Shown one piece after another: positions 25,564 to 36,430 of a stretch of 64,000 nucleotides of DNA (its first letter is position 1; every line of letters begins with the position of its first letter). Source of the DNA: Rhodonellum psychrophilum GCM71 = DSM 17998 (GTDB taxonomy: Bacteria > Bacteroidota > Bacteroidia > Cytophagales > Cyclobacteriaceae); the NCBI RefSeq assembly GCF_000381545.1, contig NZ_KB906679.1, positions 1 to 64,000 on the forward strand. The letters are read 5' to 3'. Under the pieces are notes generated by a model. The model was not told where the DNA came from, did not search any database, and saw only the letters and a list, made by a program, of their open reading frames with translations. Made by a program: the position numbers and the translations under genes.

Positions 25564-25870
25564 GTTTGGATGGTTTTTTTTTCAGTTGAATTTGCTTTTC
25601 CTCACTTGGTTTGGTGGAGTGAAGGATGAGGTGCCGGGCAATCAGAAAACCCAAAATGCCGAAAAGGACGGTTTGCCAACTCCCTTGGGAGAGATAATAA
25701 AAACCAAACACCGTGATGCTGGTTCGGACCAAAAAACTGCCTATAAACCAAAACCCCGGTTTTTTTGCAGCAATTGCCTTGTTGACTGTCCACCAAAGGC
25801 CCCCAAAAAAGAAGATGCCCAAAACCCAACCGCCGATAAATCCCCATGCAAAATTTATGATCTCATCCAT
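25547..25870 (-). CDS. atpR: N-ATPase accessory subunit AtpR
   Basis: A 107-residue protein with three membrane helices (FAWGFIGGWVLGIFFFGGLWW; a helix with FIGSFLVRTSITVFGFYYLS; VLFGILGFLIARHLIL) and a charged tail. The start MDEIIN is chosen; its ATG overlaps the atpQ stop region by 8 bases, while the earlier ATG (25912) would overlap atpQ further. AtpR is found only in N-ATPase operons; its membrane arginine in FLVR has been suggested to work with the c ring. Function unproven. Confidence 0.88.
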   Translation of the reverse strand: MDEIINFAWGFIGGWVLGIFFFGGLWWTVNKAIAAKKPGFWFIGSFLVRTSITVFGFYYLSQGSWQTVLFGILGFLIARHLILHSTKPSEEKQIQLKKKPSKHEAQS

Positions 25871-26222
25871 TGTCTTTTTCTTTTTTAAAGTCCAACTTTT
25901 GCTGTGCTTCATTCGGGTTCATTTCCCGGTTTTCATTGGCGACCCAGAACCAAGCGATCATGCAACCTGCAAATAGTCCAATGATCAAAAAGGTCAAGGT
26001 CCAAGAAAACGATTGGGGATAGTGCTTGTCCAGCCAGATGCCCAAGATCGTTCCCAATAAGGTAGGTACCGTCACCGACCAACCGACCATGCCAAACATC
26101 CCCAAGCCAAACCAAATGCTTCTTTTTTTTTCTCGGAGGGTTTTCAGTTTCCGAAGCTCTTTGGCCCCGACCTGTTGACTGAAAAATTCATCTTCCTTTT
26201 TTCGTTGTCCGGGAGGTTCCAT
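25863..26222 (-). CDS. atpQ: N-ATPase accessory subunit AtpQ
   Basis: A 119-residue protein. A charged N-terminus (MEPPGQRKKEDEFF...) is followed by two membrane helices (FGMVGWSVTVPTLLGTILGIWLD and WTLTFLIIGLFAGCMIAWFWV), the AtpQ/AtpZ/AtpI-like pattern. The ATG at 26220-26222 is used because it follows the atpC stop by four bases; an upstream ATG would overlap atpC. Probably helps assemble the Fo part, as AtpI does for the c ring. Confidence 0.88.
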   Translation of the reverse strand: MEPPGQRKKEDEFFSQQVGAKELRKLKTLREKKRSIWFGLGMFGMVGWSVTVPTLLGTILGIWLDKHYPQSFSWTLTFLIIGLFAGCMIAWFWVANENREMNPNEAQQKLDFKKEKDNG

Positions 26223-26226
26223 TTTC

Positions 26227-26631
26227 TTATCGTTTGCTGAATTTTTCCAGTTGATAAATAAACCCACTTTCCAATTTCGCCATCACAGATCGGACTTTTC
26301 TTTCGGTTTCGTCCAATTCCATAAATTCCTTTTCAACCGATTCCCGGAGTTTTCCTAAGTTGGCTCCGCCAATCGCATTGCGGACAGCCACCAAGACTTC
26401 CCGTCCCGATTTGATCAGGATTCCCTCATCTATGGCCAGATATTGGACCTCCTCCGAAGCCGTTTCAAAAATCAAAATCCCCGGGACCAATGCCGCCACA
26501 CCGTCCAATCTCTGCGGAAGCAAACCAAAAGCCCCAGAGCTGGTTTCCACGACTATCCTGATTACATTTTCGATCTCTGCGAAAACCATAAAGGGAAGGA
26601 GAATTTTAAGTGTCATCGACTGATTTTCCAT
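26227..26631 (-). CDS. atpC: N-ATPase F1 subunit epsilon
   Basis: A 134-residue protein with the epsilon N-terminal beta-sandwich (MTLKILLPFMVF, SSGAFGLLPQRLDGVAALVPG, LAIDEGILIKSG) and a C-terminal helical part (ESVEKEFMELDETERKVRSVM). Met6 (MTLKIL) is a possible alternative start. It lies 10 bases downstream of atpD. Part of the rotor that couples F1 to the c ring. Confidence 0.92.
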   Translation of the reverse strand: MENQSMTLKILLPFMVFAEIENVIRIVVETSSGAFGLLPQRLDGVAALVPGILIFETASEEVQYLAIDEGILIKSGREVLVAVRNAIGGANLGKLRESVEKEFMELDETERKVRSVMAKLESGFIYQLEKFSKR

Positions 26632-26641
26632 GGCGGATTTT

Positions 26642-28716
<2,075 letters not shown>

Positions 28717-29577
28717 ATGATGAAAAAAATCCTTTTTGCGACCGATTTTTCTGAGAATGCGGCGGCGGCCTTGGTTTTTGCGATAAAAATGGCGCAGAAA
28801 CACCATGCGTCTCTGGTAATGCTTCATATTTTCGATGTGCCCACTTCCTGGAATTATCCCTATACTGATGATCCTATCGAAATGGAAAGGGAGGCACTCA
28901 AGGATTCCTTGAGCAAGTTGAAGGCCTATTTTCAAGAATATGCGAAGGATGACAGTGTGGGGCTGGAAGTGAGTTACCATGCACGTGAAAACCTTTCTCA
29001 TGTAAAAGGCATTGTTTCATTTGCTCTGGAACAGGAGCCTCAATTGATCGTGATAGGGACCAGAGGGGGGAGCATGGCCAAGGAGATTATAGTGGGTGGA
29101 ACTGCCAAATCCCTGATCCCAAGATCGCCAGCACCCGTCTTGGCGGTGCCTGAAGTTGCCATTTTCAGGGAGGTAAAAAATGTACTGTACCTGACAGACT
29201 TCCATGAAATGGATGTGGAGGCCATTCGAAAGTTGATAGAAATCCTGGCACCTTATGATCCGGAAATCAGCATCACCCATGTGAACACCTATTTAATCGA
29301 TAGCGGACATGAAAAGAAAGAATGGTTTGAGAACTTGGTCAAGGAAAATCTCCCCGCTAAAAAAATCCATTTTCATCAAATTTTGGCCGATAATATCTAC
29401 GATGGCATTAATTCCTATCTCAACGACAACCGGTTGGATATGCTCGTGATGCTTGAAAAAAGACGGGAGAGTTTCCTGGATAAGATTTTTCACAAGGATC
29501 TTGTCAAGCGCATGGATTTTCACACAACCATGCCCCTTTTGAGTTTCAATGAGCATTATTTGCGTGGACTTCCGTAG
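28717..29577 (+). CDS. Universal stress protein, two UspA domains
   Basis: A 286-residue cytoplasmic protein made of two UspA-like halves. The first (about 1-145) starts KKILFATDFSENAAAALVFA and ends with GTRGGSMAKEIIVGGTAKSLI, the G-x2-G-x9-G(S/T) type nucleotide-binding loop. The second (about 150-286) starts VKNVLYLTDF and has lost the glycine loop (MLVMLEKRRESFL). Tandem Usp proteins of this length are common in Bacteroidota stress responses. Two short genes follow within 40 bases each, probably co-transcribed. An FNR-type site upstream suggests induction under low oxygen. Confidence 0.92.
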   Translation: MMKKILFATDFSENAAAALVFAIKMAQKHHASLVMLHIFDVPTSWNYPYTDDPIEMEREALKDSLSKLKAYFQEYAKDDSVGLEVSYHARENLSHVKGIVSFALEQEPQLIVIGTRGGSMAKEIIVGGTAKSLIPRSPAPVLAVPEVAIFREVKNVLYLTDFHEMDVEAIRKLIEILAPYDPEISITHVNTYLIDSGHEKKEWFENLVKENLPAKKIHFHQILADNIYDGINSYLNDNRLDMLVMLEKRRESFLDKIFHKDLVKRMDFHTTMPLLSFNEHYLRGLP

Positions 29578-29612
29578 GCAAAGCCAAATTTTCATCCTTA
29601 ACAATTAAAATC

Positions 29613-29900
29613 ATGGTGGCTAGAAGATTGTATTTGGCTTTGATGGTCCTGTCTGTGGCGATGGGGATTTATTTTTACGGAATATCCGTCCAAAATTTCG
29701 ATCCGGAATTTTTATACTATTTTGCCATGCTGCCTTTTTTTATGTTTGTTACCGGTTTCCATGGGTTTTTGGCGCATTCGCTCAGTACTTTAAAGAAGAG
29801 CAAAATGGTTTTTTTTCCGCTCCTCATGGGTTTTCTATTTGTATTCTTGTTCTTTATCCATCTCTTCGTGATTATGCCCCTTTTGTGTCCAAATCTTTAA
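29613..29900 (+). CDS. Small membrane protein of the stress operon
   Basis: A 95-residue hydrophobic protein with three predicted membrane helices (YLALMVLSVAMGIYFYGI; FLYYFAMLPFFMFVTGF; VFFPLLMGFLFVFLFFIHLFV) and few charges. No family is recognised. It lies 35 bases after the universal stress gene and 13 before the next small gene; the three are probably one transcript. Confidence 0.7.
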   Translation: MVARRLYLALMVLSVAMGIYFYGISVQNFDPEFLYYFAMLPFFMFVTGFHGFLAHSLSTLKKSKMVFFPLLMGFLFVFLFFIHLFVIMPLLCPNL

Positions 29901-29913
29901 AATCTCCATCAAT

Positions 29914-30144
29914 ATGAATGACTTAAATCAGATCATGAATGAAATCACACAGCTCACTGTCAATATCGAAAACAACTATCCCGAATTGTACACTTTTCTG
30001 GATGAAAACCCAATCACGATCCCTTCCGAAATTGACCCTAAGGTCGATCTTGCTGCTTATCAGGATTATCTCGAAAGCCTCAAGCAACTCTTGAAACACC
30101 ATATCGAAGAGCATCGCATCAAAAGGGAAAATGAAGGGGTTTAG
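29914..30144 (+). CDS. Small soluble protein of the stress operon
   Basis: A 76-residue acidic, helical protein (MNDLNQIMNEITQLTVNIENN..., ending YLESLKQLLKHHIEEHRIKREN) with no signal peptide or membrane helix. It reads like a two-helix domain with a proline-rich turn (ENPITIPSEIDP) between. Function unknown. It is last in the stress operon. Confidence 0.75.
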   Translation: MNDLNQIMNEITQLTVNIENNYPELYTFLDENPITIPSEIDPKVDLAAYQDYLESLKQLLKHHIEEHRIKRENEGV

Positions 30145-30291
30145 CAGCTAAAATTGATTTTTAAACAGTAATAGGTGTGAAAAAATGAGTTTTGCCCAAA
30201 CCTCGGTTTCATTTCAATAACAGAACAACTCCAGAATTTTTTCAGGGAGCCTGTTGTCAAAGGAAGTAAAGAGCCGATTGGTGGTCTTATT

Positions 30292-31356
30292 CTACAGGTT
30301 ATTTTTGATGGCTTCGCAAGTCAATTTAATTTCAAAGCCACCATCATTCCCGTCAATTGCGTTGAAAACCTCTCCTCCAGTACATTCCATTCCCATGTCT
30401 TGTGCGACTCGTAAGCTGTTTTTTCCATTTTCTGTTCTCATAAACGCTTCGAAATCAGACTGATCTAAAACACCGTTTTTTATGGAATGATCCCTTTTCC
30501 ATTTTTTTCCGGAATCCGATACCACATTCATTCGCTTCAAGGTTTTCAATCCGATATTTTCTGCCCCTGTTGCATTTCCCAAAATTTCTTTCTGCTTTTG
30601 GATGGCTTCATTGGCAAAGAAATTTGCCATATATGGATTTCTGAAATTGTCATGCATCTCCCAATTTCCATTTTTGAAGATGTTGTGGAAATAGAGTTGG
30701 TGAACTTGAGGGATGAATATGTCAGTCGCGAAATTCTCAAAAGTCGTGACAGAAAAATCTTTTTTATGAACTCTTGAATGCTGTTCAAATTCATCCAATC
30801 TGTAGGGATCTTTTCTGACAAGGCGGTCGGCCGCTTCATTGGAATAACTTAAGTCGGTTGCAGCCTCCTTCACTTCTTTTTTCCGGTCTTCCCAAGGTGC
30901 TCCTGATGGAGAATTTTCAATGTTGATTTCTTCTCCACCAGATTTCTTCGCCAGGTCATCGACGATTTTAGTCTTGGAGCCATTGTCCGCTGTGCCGATT
31001 ACGCTCTCTACTTCTTCATTGGTTACCCGCTGTATTGTCCCTTGACTTGGGTTTAAGGACTGGACTTGGTTGATTGATTCCGTTTTGGTAGGGCTTGCCG
31101 AACTTCGGTGTTTTTCTTTTTTCTGGACAAATCCTTGCTGTTTAAGGGCATAATTGTTTGCCATTGCTTGTAATTGAGTGCTTTGGCTGGCATGAGGACT
31201 ACTATTGGCAGCTTTCGTCAAATTCTTCTGAAGACTTGTTTCAAGACGTTTATCCAAAAAATACAATGGAGATGCTTGATTACCATTTTTGATTGACCTT
31301 TGATTGGGGCCTGATTTGCCTTTATTTCCGAGTATTTTACCAGCGTGTTGCTTCAT
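30292..31356 (-). CDS. Orphan eCIS-type cargo/toxin-like protein
   Basis: A 354-residue protein starting at MKQHAGKILG (an ATG 12 codons earlier gives 366). Residues 1-80 match the N-terminus I know from DUF4157-type, contractile-injection-system-associated proteins: a basic low-complexity lead, then NSSPHASQSTQLQAMANNY (51-69), then FVQKKEKH. A GTIQR segment follows (106-110), also typical. In those proteins a zinc-protease-like HEAWH domain comes next, but none is present here. Residues ~115-354 are a different, acidic domain without a recognised family, containing four-aromatic stretches such as QLYFHNIFKNGNWEMH. It is probably a payload or polymorphic toxin; no injection-system genes or immunity gene are beside it. 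Confidence 0.7.
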   Translation of the reverse strand: MKQHAGKILGNKGKSGPNQRSIKNGNQASPLYFLDKRLETSLQKNLTKAANSSPHASQSTQLQAMANNYALKQQGFVQKKEKHRSSASPTKTESINQVQSLNPSQGTIQRVTNEEVESVIGTADNGSKTKIVDDLAKKSGGEEINIENSPSGAPWEDRKKEVKEAATDLSYSNEAADRLVRKDPYRLDEFEQHSRVHKKDFSVTTFENFATDIFIPQVHQLYFHNIFKNGNWEMHDNFRNPYMANFFANEAIQKQKEILGNATGAENIGLKTLKRMNVVSDSGKKWKRDHSIKNGVLDQSDFEAFMRTENGKNSLRVAQDMGMECTGGEVFNAIDGNDGGFEIKLTCEAIKNNL

Positions 31357-31392
31357 GGGGATTCCAAAACTTAAACCTGAATGGTGGAGCAA

Positions 31393-31801
31393 TCCAAAAC
31401 ATCGAAATTTTCGAGATTTGGAGATAGGTGAAAATAGTTTGTAATCAATTGATATGCAAGGGTTAGCCTTAATTTGATCCGCGAATTGCGATTTTAAAAT
31501 TCAATTTTACTGAAACAGTGCGATTGAAACCGGGAACCAGAGACTCTCATCGATCAAAAAATATTCTTGATTGCCTTGTTCACCATTTACCCCTTTCTAT
31601 GCTATGGGCTTTCAAGTGGGTTTGAAACTGCCAGAAAATCAGAGTGTTTGAAGCACAAATCGGAGTACCATTCTCAAGTTAAAAAAAGCAAAACAACTCT
31701 CTGATTATTTAGAAACTTCAGGCTGGAAGGGTAATTCATATCAGGAATTTAAAGTTGGATTAATTCCAACATTTACCGATCCTTTGCCTAAAATCCATTT
31801 C
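31393..31801. other. Intergenic region with repeat copy I
   Basis: A ~400-base gap containing a degraded element copy (31589-31750). No other feature is supported. Confidence 0.45.
31589..31750 (+). repeat. Copy I of the intergenic element (degraded)
   Basis: On the plus strand: ACCCCTTTCTATGCTATGGG in place of the left end, then GGGTTTGAAACTGCC, GAAAATCAGAGTGTTTG, and near the right side TTCAGGCTGGAAGGG as in copies F and J. The right end is hard to place; limits are approximate. Confidence 0.55.
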
Positions 31802-34240
31802 TCAATTCCCCAAAATATCGGATTTCTTGGCTGTCTTGGTTTGCTTGATGCGGTAGTTCAGCGTGAGGTTGATTTGTCTTCGGACATTTTGGAAATCTCC
31901 GATGGTGATGAAATCTTCCCCTTCAATTGTGTAGCGATTTCTCCGGGTGTTGAAGACATCCATCACGTTCAAGATCATGGTTCCACGACCCTTGAAGACA
32001 TCTTTGCTCGCAGAAATATCAAAGAAATAAATGGATTTTCGGGTGCCTTGGGCAGTTTTCTGCTTGGCTTCATAATTGGACCTGAGCTGAAGATCGAGCC
32101 CATTCGAGAGATTGAAACGGGAGCTCTGTCTGGCAAACCAAGAATATGTGGTCGCTTGGTAGGAATCCAATATATTGCTGCCGTCGATGTCCGCATAGAA
32201 GAGATTGAAATTCACATCCAATTTCCACCAGTCAAAAGGGGAGTAGTCGCTCGAAAATTCCACCCCGAAGGATTTTTCCGACAAGAGATTTTCTGTGACC
32301 GTCACCGAATTGCCTCTTTCGTCCACGGTCCTGATGCGGTCGATTTTATCAAGTGTACTTCTGTAATACACCGTCGAAAACAGCGATCCCTTTTCGAAAT
32401 ATTTGATGTGGCCCAATTCATAGGCATTGGTAAATTCAGGTTCCAAGTCCGGATTGCCGCTGAAGAAATTTCTGGAATCCGAAAAGGTGACGTAGGGGCT
32501 CAAATCATTGTAAAACGGTCTTCTCACCCTGCGGCTGTAGCTCAATTGAAATGCGTTTTCTGTCGATAGATTATAGGTCAAATGTGCACTTGGGAAGAGG
32601 TTGAGGTAATTCCTGGGGTTGACCACATCGGTTTTGACCAAGGTGGTTTTTACGTCTGTCCATTCGGCTCTGACACCTCCCTGATAACTCAGTTTTTTCG
32701 TTTTGTTACCCAAAATCCCATAAGCAGCATGGATGTTTTCCTGGTATAGGAAAATATTATCCAAACCCGGAAGGGCAATGAATTCACCTGCCTCATTTTG
32801 TTCTTTGACGACAAAATCATTCTCCATATTCCTGAAACTTGTCCGCAGACCCGTCTCGAATTTTCCTTCGCTGCCTATCGGCTTGGTATAGTCTACCTGT
32901 AGCAGATATTGTTTTTCGAACTCATCGTTGAGCGAGGTTTGGACTTCCGATTGAGAAGGTATTGGCGTTCCATCGGGTTTGAAGGTGAATTGGGTGAATA
33001 CCTGGTCCGAACTTTCCCAGTAGTCCAAATGCGTAAATGAAGCGATGAGCTCATGTCCTTTTTGGGCAAAGGACCTTTTGTAACTCAGGATGTATTCGGA
33101 ATTGGGTTCTTTTTCATCCTCTACCTGTCTTCTTTGGGAATAGCTTTGCAATTCGCTTTTGGAGTTGTAATAGTCGTCATAGCGGATATCCGTAATCCTT
33201 CTTGCATCGCTTCTTCGGAGAAGATAAGAAGCTGTCAGAATACTGTTTTCATTGAAATAGTAATCCAAGCCGCCTCGGATATTGTTGTTCATACTTTTTA
33301 CAGTTCCGCTGGTGTTTTGGTCTGAAATGAAAATAGTATCCCCCCCAAAGACTTCCTGGTAGAGGTTGCCGACTCTTGGCACCCTGCGATGGGCGATTCC
33401 ATAATTGATAAACCAGTTGATTTTTTTGTGCCGGTAGTTCAGGTTGGCAGCCAAACCCAAATTGGTAGGATTTCCGGCAATGACCTCAAAGGAACCGTTG
33501 AAACCCTGGTTGTTTTCTTTTTTCAGGACGATGTTGATTACCCCGGCCATGCCCTCGGCCTCATACCTTGCGGATGGATTGGTGACGACTTCCACCCGCT
33601 CCACCATGCTGGCAGGTAATTGTTGCAGGCCGCTGCTCCCCTTGAAACTGACCAAACCGGAGGGTTTTCCATCGATCAAAATCCTGACATTTCCGGAGCC
33701 CCTGAGCCGCACGTTTCCTTCGGGATCCACCGAAACCGAGGGCAGGTTCATCAAGATGTCGGAAGCCGTTCCACCGGCATTTGCAAGGTCTCTACCCACG
33801 TTGAAAATCCGTTTGTCAAGGGAAAGCTCCATCAGGGTTTTTTCACCTTGGACTACAACTTCGTCTAGATCACCAATGGTTGGCTTGAGCCTGATTTCCT
33901 TAAGGTCAATGGATAGGTTGTCTTTGGAGACTTCAAAAGTTGCGGTTTTCAAAGCATCATAGCCCATAAACTCGATAAGCGCATAATAGCTACCAAATGG
34001 GATTTCCAGGAGAAAAACCCCTTCGTCATCGGTGATATTCCCTTCTGTCAAAACATCCTGATCAGAATAAATTCCCACGGTTGCGAAAGAAAGAGGAGTG
34101 GAGGAAACCGCATCCATTACCTTTCCCTGGATCTTTCCTTTGCGGGGGATTTGCTGACCTAATGAAGTGAAAGAAGTGCACAGTGAAAGCGTAAGGATTC
34201 CTAGGATTACTTTCTTTCTAATGGAGGGAATGAAATTCAT
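31802..34240 (-). CDS. TonB-dependent-receptor-like outer-membrane protein
   Basis: An 812-residue protein with a signal peptide (MNFIPSIRKKVILGILTLSLCTSFTSLGQ). A carboxypeptidase-regulatory-like domain comes first (about 35-115, GKVMDAVSSTPLSFATVGIY... DDEGVFLLEIP), then a plug domain (about 120-230, LDEVVVQGEK, SDILMNLPSVSVDPEGNVRLRGSGNVRILIDGKPSG, VERVEVVTNPSARYEAEGMAGVINIVLK), then a large beta-barrel of the OMP_b-brl_3 type ending LTLNYRIKQTKTAKKSDILGN. Such proteins import or display unknown substrates; no SusD-like partner or sigma/anti-sigma pair is next to it. Confidence 0.92.
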   Translation of the reverse strand: MNFIPSIRKKVILGILTLSLCTSFTSLGQQIPRKGKIQGKVMDAVSSTPLSFATVGIYSDQDVLTEGNITDDEGVFLLEIPFGSYYALIEFMGYDALKTATFEVSKDNLSIDLKEIRLKPTIGDLDEVVVQGEKTLMELSLDKRIFNVGRDLANAGGTASDILMNLPSVSVDPEGNVRLRGSGNVRILIDGKPSGLVSFKGSSGLQQLPASMVERVEVVTNPSARYEAEGMAGVINIVLKKENNQGFNGSFEVIAGNPTNLGLAANLNYRHKKINWFINYGIAHRRVPRVGNLYQEVFGGDTIFISDQNTSGTVKSMNNNIRGGLDYYFNENSILTASYLLRRSDARRITDIRYDDYYNSKSELQSYSQRRQVEDEKEPNSEYILSYKRSFAQKGHELIASFTHLDYWESSDQVFTQFTFKPDGTPIPSQSEVQTSLNDEFEKQYLLQVDYTKPIGSEGKFETGLRTSFRNMENDFVVKEQNEAGEFIALPGLDNIFLYQENIHAAYGILGNKTKKLSYQGGVRAEWTDVKTTLVKTDVVNPRNYLNLFPSAHLTYNLSTENAFQLSYSRRVRRPFYNDLSPYVTFSDSRNFFSGNPDLEPEFTNAYELGHIKYFEKGSLFSTVYYRSTLDKIDRIRTVDERGNSVTVTENLLSEKSFGVEFSSDYSPFDWWKLDVNFNLFYADIDGSNILDSYQATTYSWFARQSSRFNLSNGLDLQLRSNYEAKQKTAQGTRKSIYFFDISASKDVFKGRGTMILNVMDVFNTRRNRYTIEGEDFITIGDFQNVRRQINLTLNYRIKQTKTAKKSDILGN

Positions 34241-34675
34241 GAAAGGATGAGAATTAATGTTCTGGGTAAATGAGATAAAACCAATAGCAATGCAGTACGA
34301 TGATCTTGGTTATTTTAATATGTTCGGTGTAAAAACCTAAATGCAATATATTCTTTCCTGATGAGGGTTTGTGCAGATTTATGATGGAAGCGTGTTTTTT
34401 ACATTTAAAAATAGGGCATTTTAAGATTGAGTTTAAAGGATCGCCATTCAGGCAAAAAAAAGTATATCCTGTTGTTCCGGACAAAACAATCTATGGTTGT
34501 TTGATCGCCAAATTTGATCCTGAAAAAAATGAATAAACCCGCTATCCCTGTGAATTATCAAAAGAATAAAAACTCAAAACCAGGATAATTTTCTTTTGGG
34601 AGATTAAAAAATGGGAGGGGAAATAGTCAGGATTTGTAAATATTTACGGATTGGAACAACCCTAATTTATTCTAT
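34241..34675. other. Intergenic stretch without a supported gene
   Basis: A ~435-base AT-rich gap. A 76-codon minus-strand frame (34254-34484) shows no protein family and is not counted. It likely holds the promoter of the receptor gene. Confidence 0.4.
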
Positions 34676-35368
34676 TTACCAGCCGATATATCTCTTGACA
34701 ATGATTTGGACCTGCATCAAAATATCGGGATTCACCAATTTGTTTTTCATGTTGTTGCCATCAATTTCCGAGTTGGTCATGGTAATTGCCGTGAATTCCA
34801 GGGCATAATCCCAATCAAAATCCAAGTTGGAGCTAACGCCAAACCTAAAGGGGATATAGGCAGCCGTAGTTGATTTATCGGAAATCTCGATGACATTTCC
34901 GCTCATTGGTGTAAAATTAGTCACTTTCTGCTCGCGCACCACATGCATGACACCAACTCCCAAGCCTGCATAAAAACTAACCACATCTGGCACTCTGTTG
35001 CGCACTTCTGGGTTAAAATTATAGACGGGCATGACATCTGCAAAAAATCCGATGCCCTTAAAATCAAAGGCCTGCCCGTTGTTTCCCCACTCGATCACAG
35101 TTTGGTCAGAGATGTTTTCGTACCCTCCACTGTTCATCCATTGCGCACCAATAGTGCTTTTCAGGTCAAATCTGTGTGAGAGTTGTTTGTTGTAGGAAAA
35201 TGCCATTGCTGGAAGCATCTTGAATTTGAAGGAGCTAAAGTCACCTGTGTTTTCACCATAAACCATTGATGGACCGACGCCTAATGAAACGTGATCTCTA
35301 GATTGTTGGGCATGGAGGGCTTCCGAAAAACCAAAGAGGAGAAAGGTAAGGGCTAGAATTTTATACAT
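34676..35368 (-). CDS. Predicted outer-membrane beta-barrel protein
   Basis: A 230-residue protein with a signal peptide (MYKILALTFLLFGFSEALHA-Q). The rest consists of amphipathic strands with aromatic girdle residues (SLGVGPSMVYGENTG, FFADVMPVYNF, VVSFYAGLGVGVMHVV, IPFRFGVSSNLDFDWDYALEFTAITM), as in OmpW/OmpA-like small barrels. No specific family is recognised. It ends in IIVKRYIGW, an aromatic terminal strand consistent with outer-membrane insertion. Confidence 0.72.
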   Translation of the reverse strand: MYKILALTFLLFGFSEALHAQQSRDHVSLGVGPSMVYGENTGDFSSFKFKMLPAMAFSYNKQLSHRFDLKSTIGAQWMNSGGYENISDQTVIEWGNNGQAFDFKGIGFFADVMPVYNFNPEVRNRVPDVVSFYAGLGVGVMHVVREQKVTNFTPMSGNVIEISDKSTTAAYIPFRFGVSSNLDFDWDYALEFTAITMTNSEIDGNNMKNKLVNPDILMQVQIIVKRYIGW

Positions 35369-35762
35369 ATCGAGTGGTGAATGGAATGGATTGAAAAATC
35401 ACTTTGTGAGCGGAATTGATGTCAAGACTCAAAATTTGGTCAATAATTAGGCCAGTTCATGTTTTTGATACATGGAATTGGGCATTTCTTTGGATTGTCC
35501 AATTGGGGAAAGATCAATGAAAATATGCGTGAATATAATTCAATCATTGCGAGTGAATGGGATATATGATTTAAAAATATAGGATACATCCTGATCCACA
35601 AAGGAATATTCAAAAATGCCGGGAGTTTTTTACACACCTCACAATATTTTTACAAGGGGCCAATCCCTGGAGTTCCCAAAAAACCTGCCTTATTGTCCTA
35701 AAGTAAGGGCATAAGTTCCAAATTTTTCCCAACAAAAAGCCCCGTTTTGAGTATATTGAGGC
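35369..35762. other. Intergenic stretch without a supported gene
   Basis: A ~390-base gap between two divergent genes. No element copy, palindrome or credible small gene was seen. Confidence 0.4.
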
Positions 35763-36179
35763 ATGCACATCTTAAAAAAAATAGCAGAGCGGGTATTTGA
35801 TCCCGAATTGGAATTCAAGGCCACCCGCAGCAGTGGCCCGGGTGGGCAAAACGTCAATAAAGTGAATACAAAGGTTAGCCTTCGTTTTGACATCCATAAC
35901 TCCGAATTTTTGGTGGATAGGGAAAGGCAAGTCCTGCTGACAAAATACGCATCCAAAGTGACCACGGAAGGTGTCTTGATCATCGACGCCCAGGAAACAA
36001 GATCCCAACTCCAAAACAAGGAGCTTGCCATCCAAAAATTCTATGAGTTGCTTTCGAAAGCATTCAAACCCAAAAAAATCCGATTGAAAACCAAGCCGGG
36101 TAAGGGGGCAGTCCAAAAACGGCTGAATGAGAAAAAAGCGCATGGGGAAAAGAAAGCCAACAGAAGGCGATTGGAATAA
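35763..36179 (+). CDS. arfB: Alternative ribosome-rescue factor / peptidyl-tRNA hydrolase ArfB
   Basis: A 138-residue protein with one release-factor catalytic domain: the SSGPGGQNVNKV segment holds the GGQ motif at 27-29. It has a lysine/arginine-rich tail (KTKPGKGAVQKRLNEKKAHGEKKANRRRLE) that in ArfB enters the empty mRNA channel of stalled ribosomes. Without the codon-recognition domains of RF1/RF2 it releases peptides from non-stop ribosomes. Length fits the ArfB/YaeJ family. Single gene. Confidence 0.93.
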   Translation: MHILKKIAERVFDPELEFKATRSSGPGGQNVNKVNTKVSLRFDIHNSEFLVDRERQVLLTKYASKVTTEGVLIIDAQETRSQLQNKELAIQKFYELLSKAFKPKKIRLKTKPGKGAVQKRLNEKKAHGEKKANRRRLE

Positions 36180-36430
36180 TGGAGGGCATGATTTTTTGAC
36201 CTGGAATAAGGTATTCAAAAAATCAGAACCAAAACCCATGACAAGAATTCCCGTTCGACCCTCTGTGGATTCCAGGTTTTGTCCGAGATGAAACATGAAA
36301 AACGGATTTGTTCTTGATGTCAAATCTTCCCAAATGAAATTTCAAACAGGCATCTGTCAAAACCCAAAGGAGGAATTTACCGGGTTTTAAACGTCAATTA
36401 TATCCATTTCAACCTTTCCCGACATCTATT

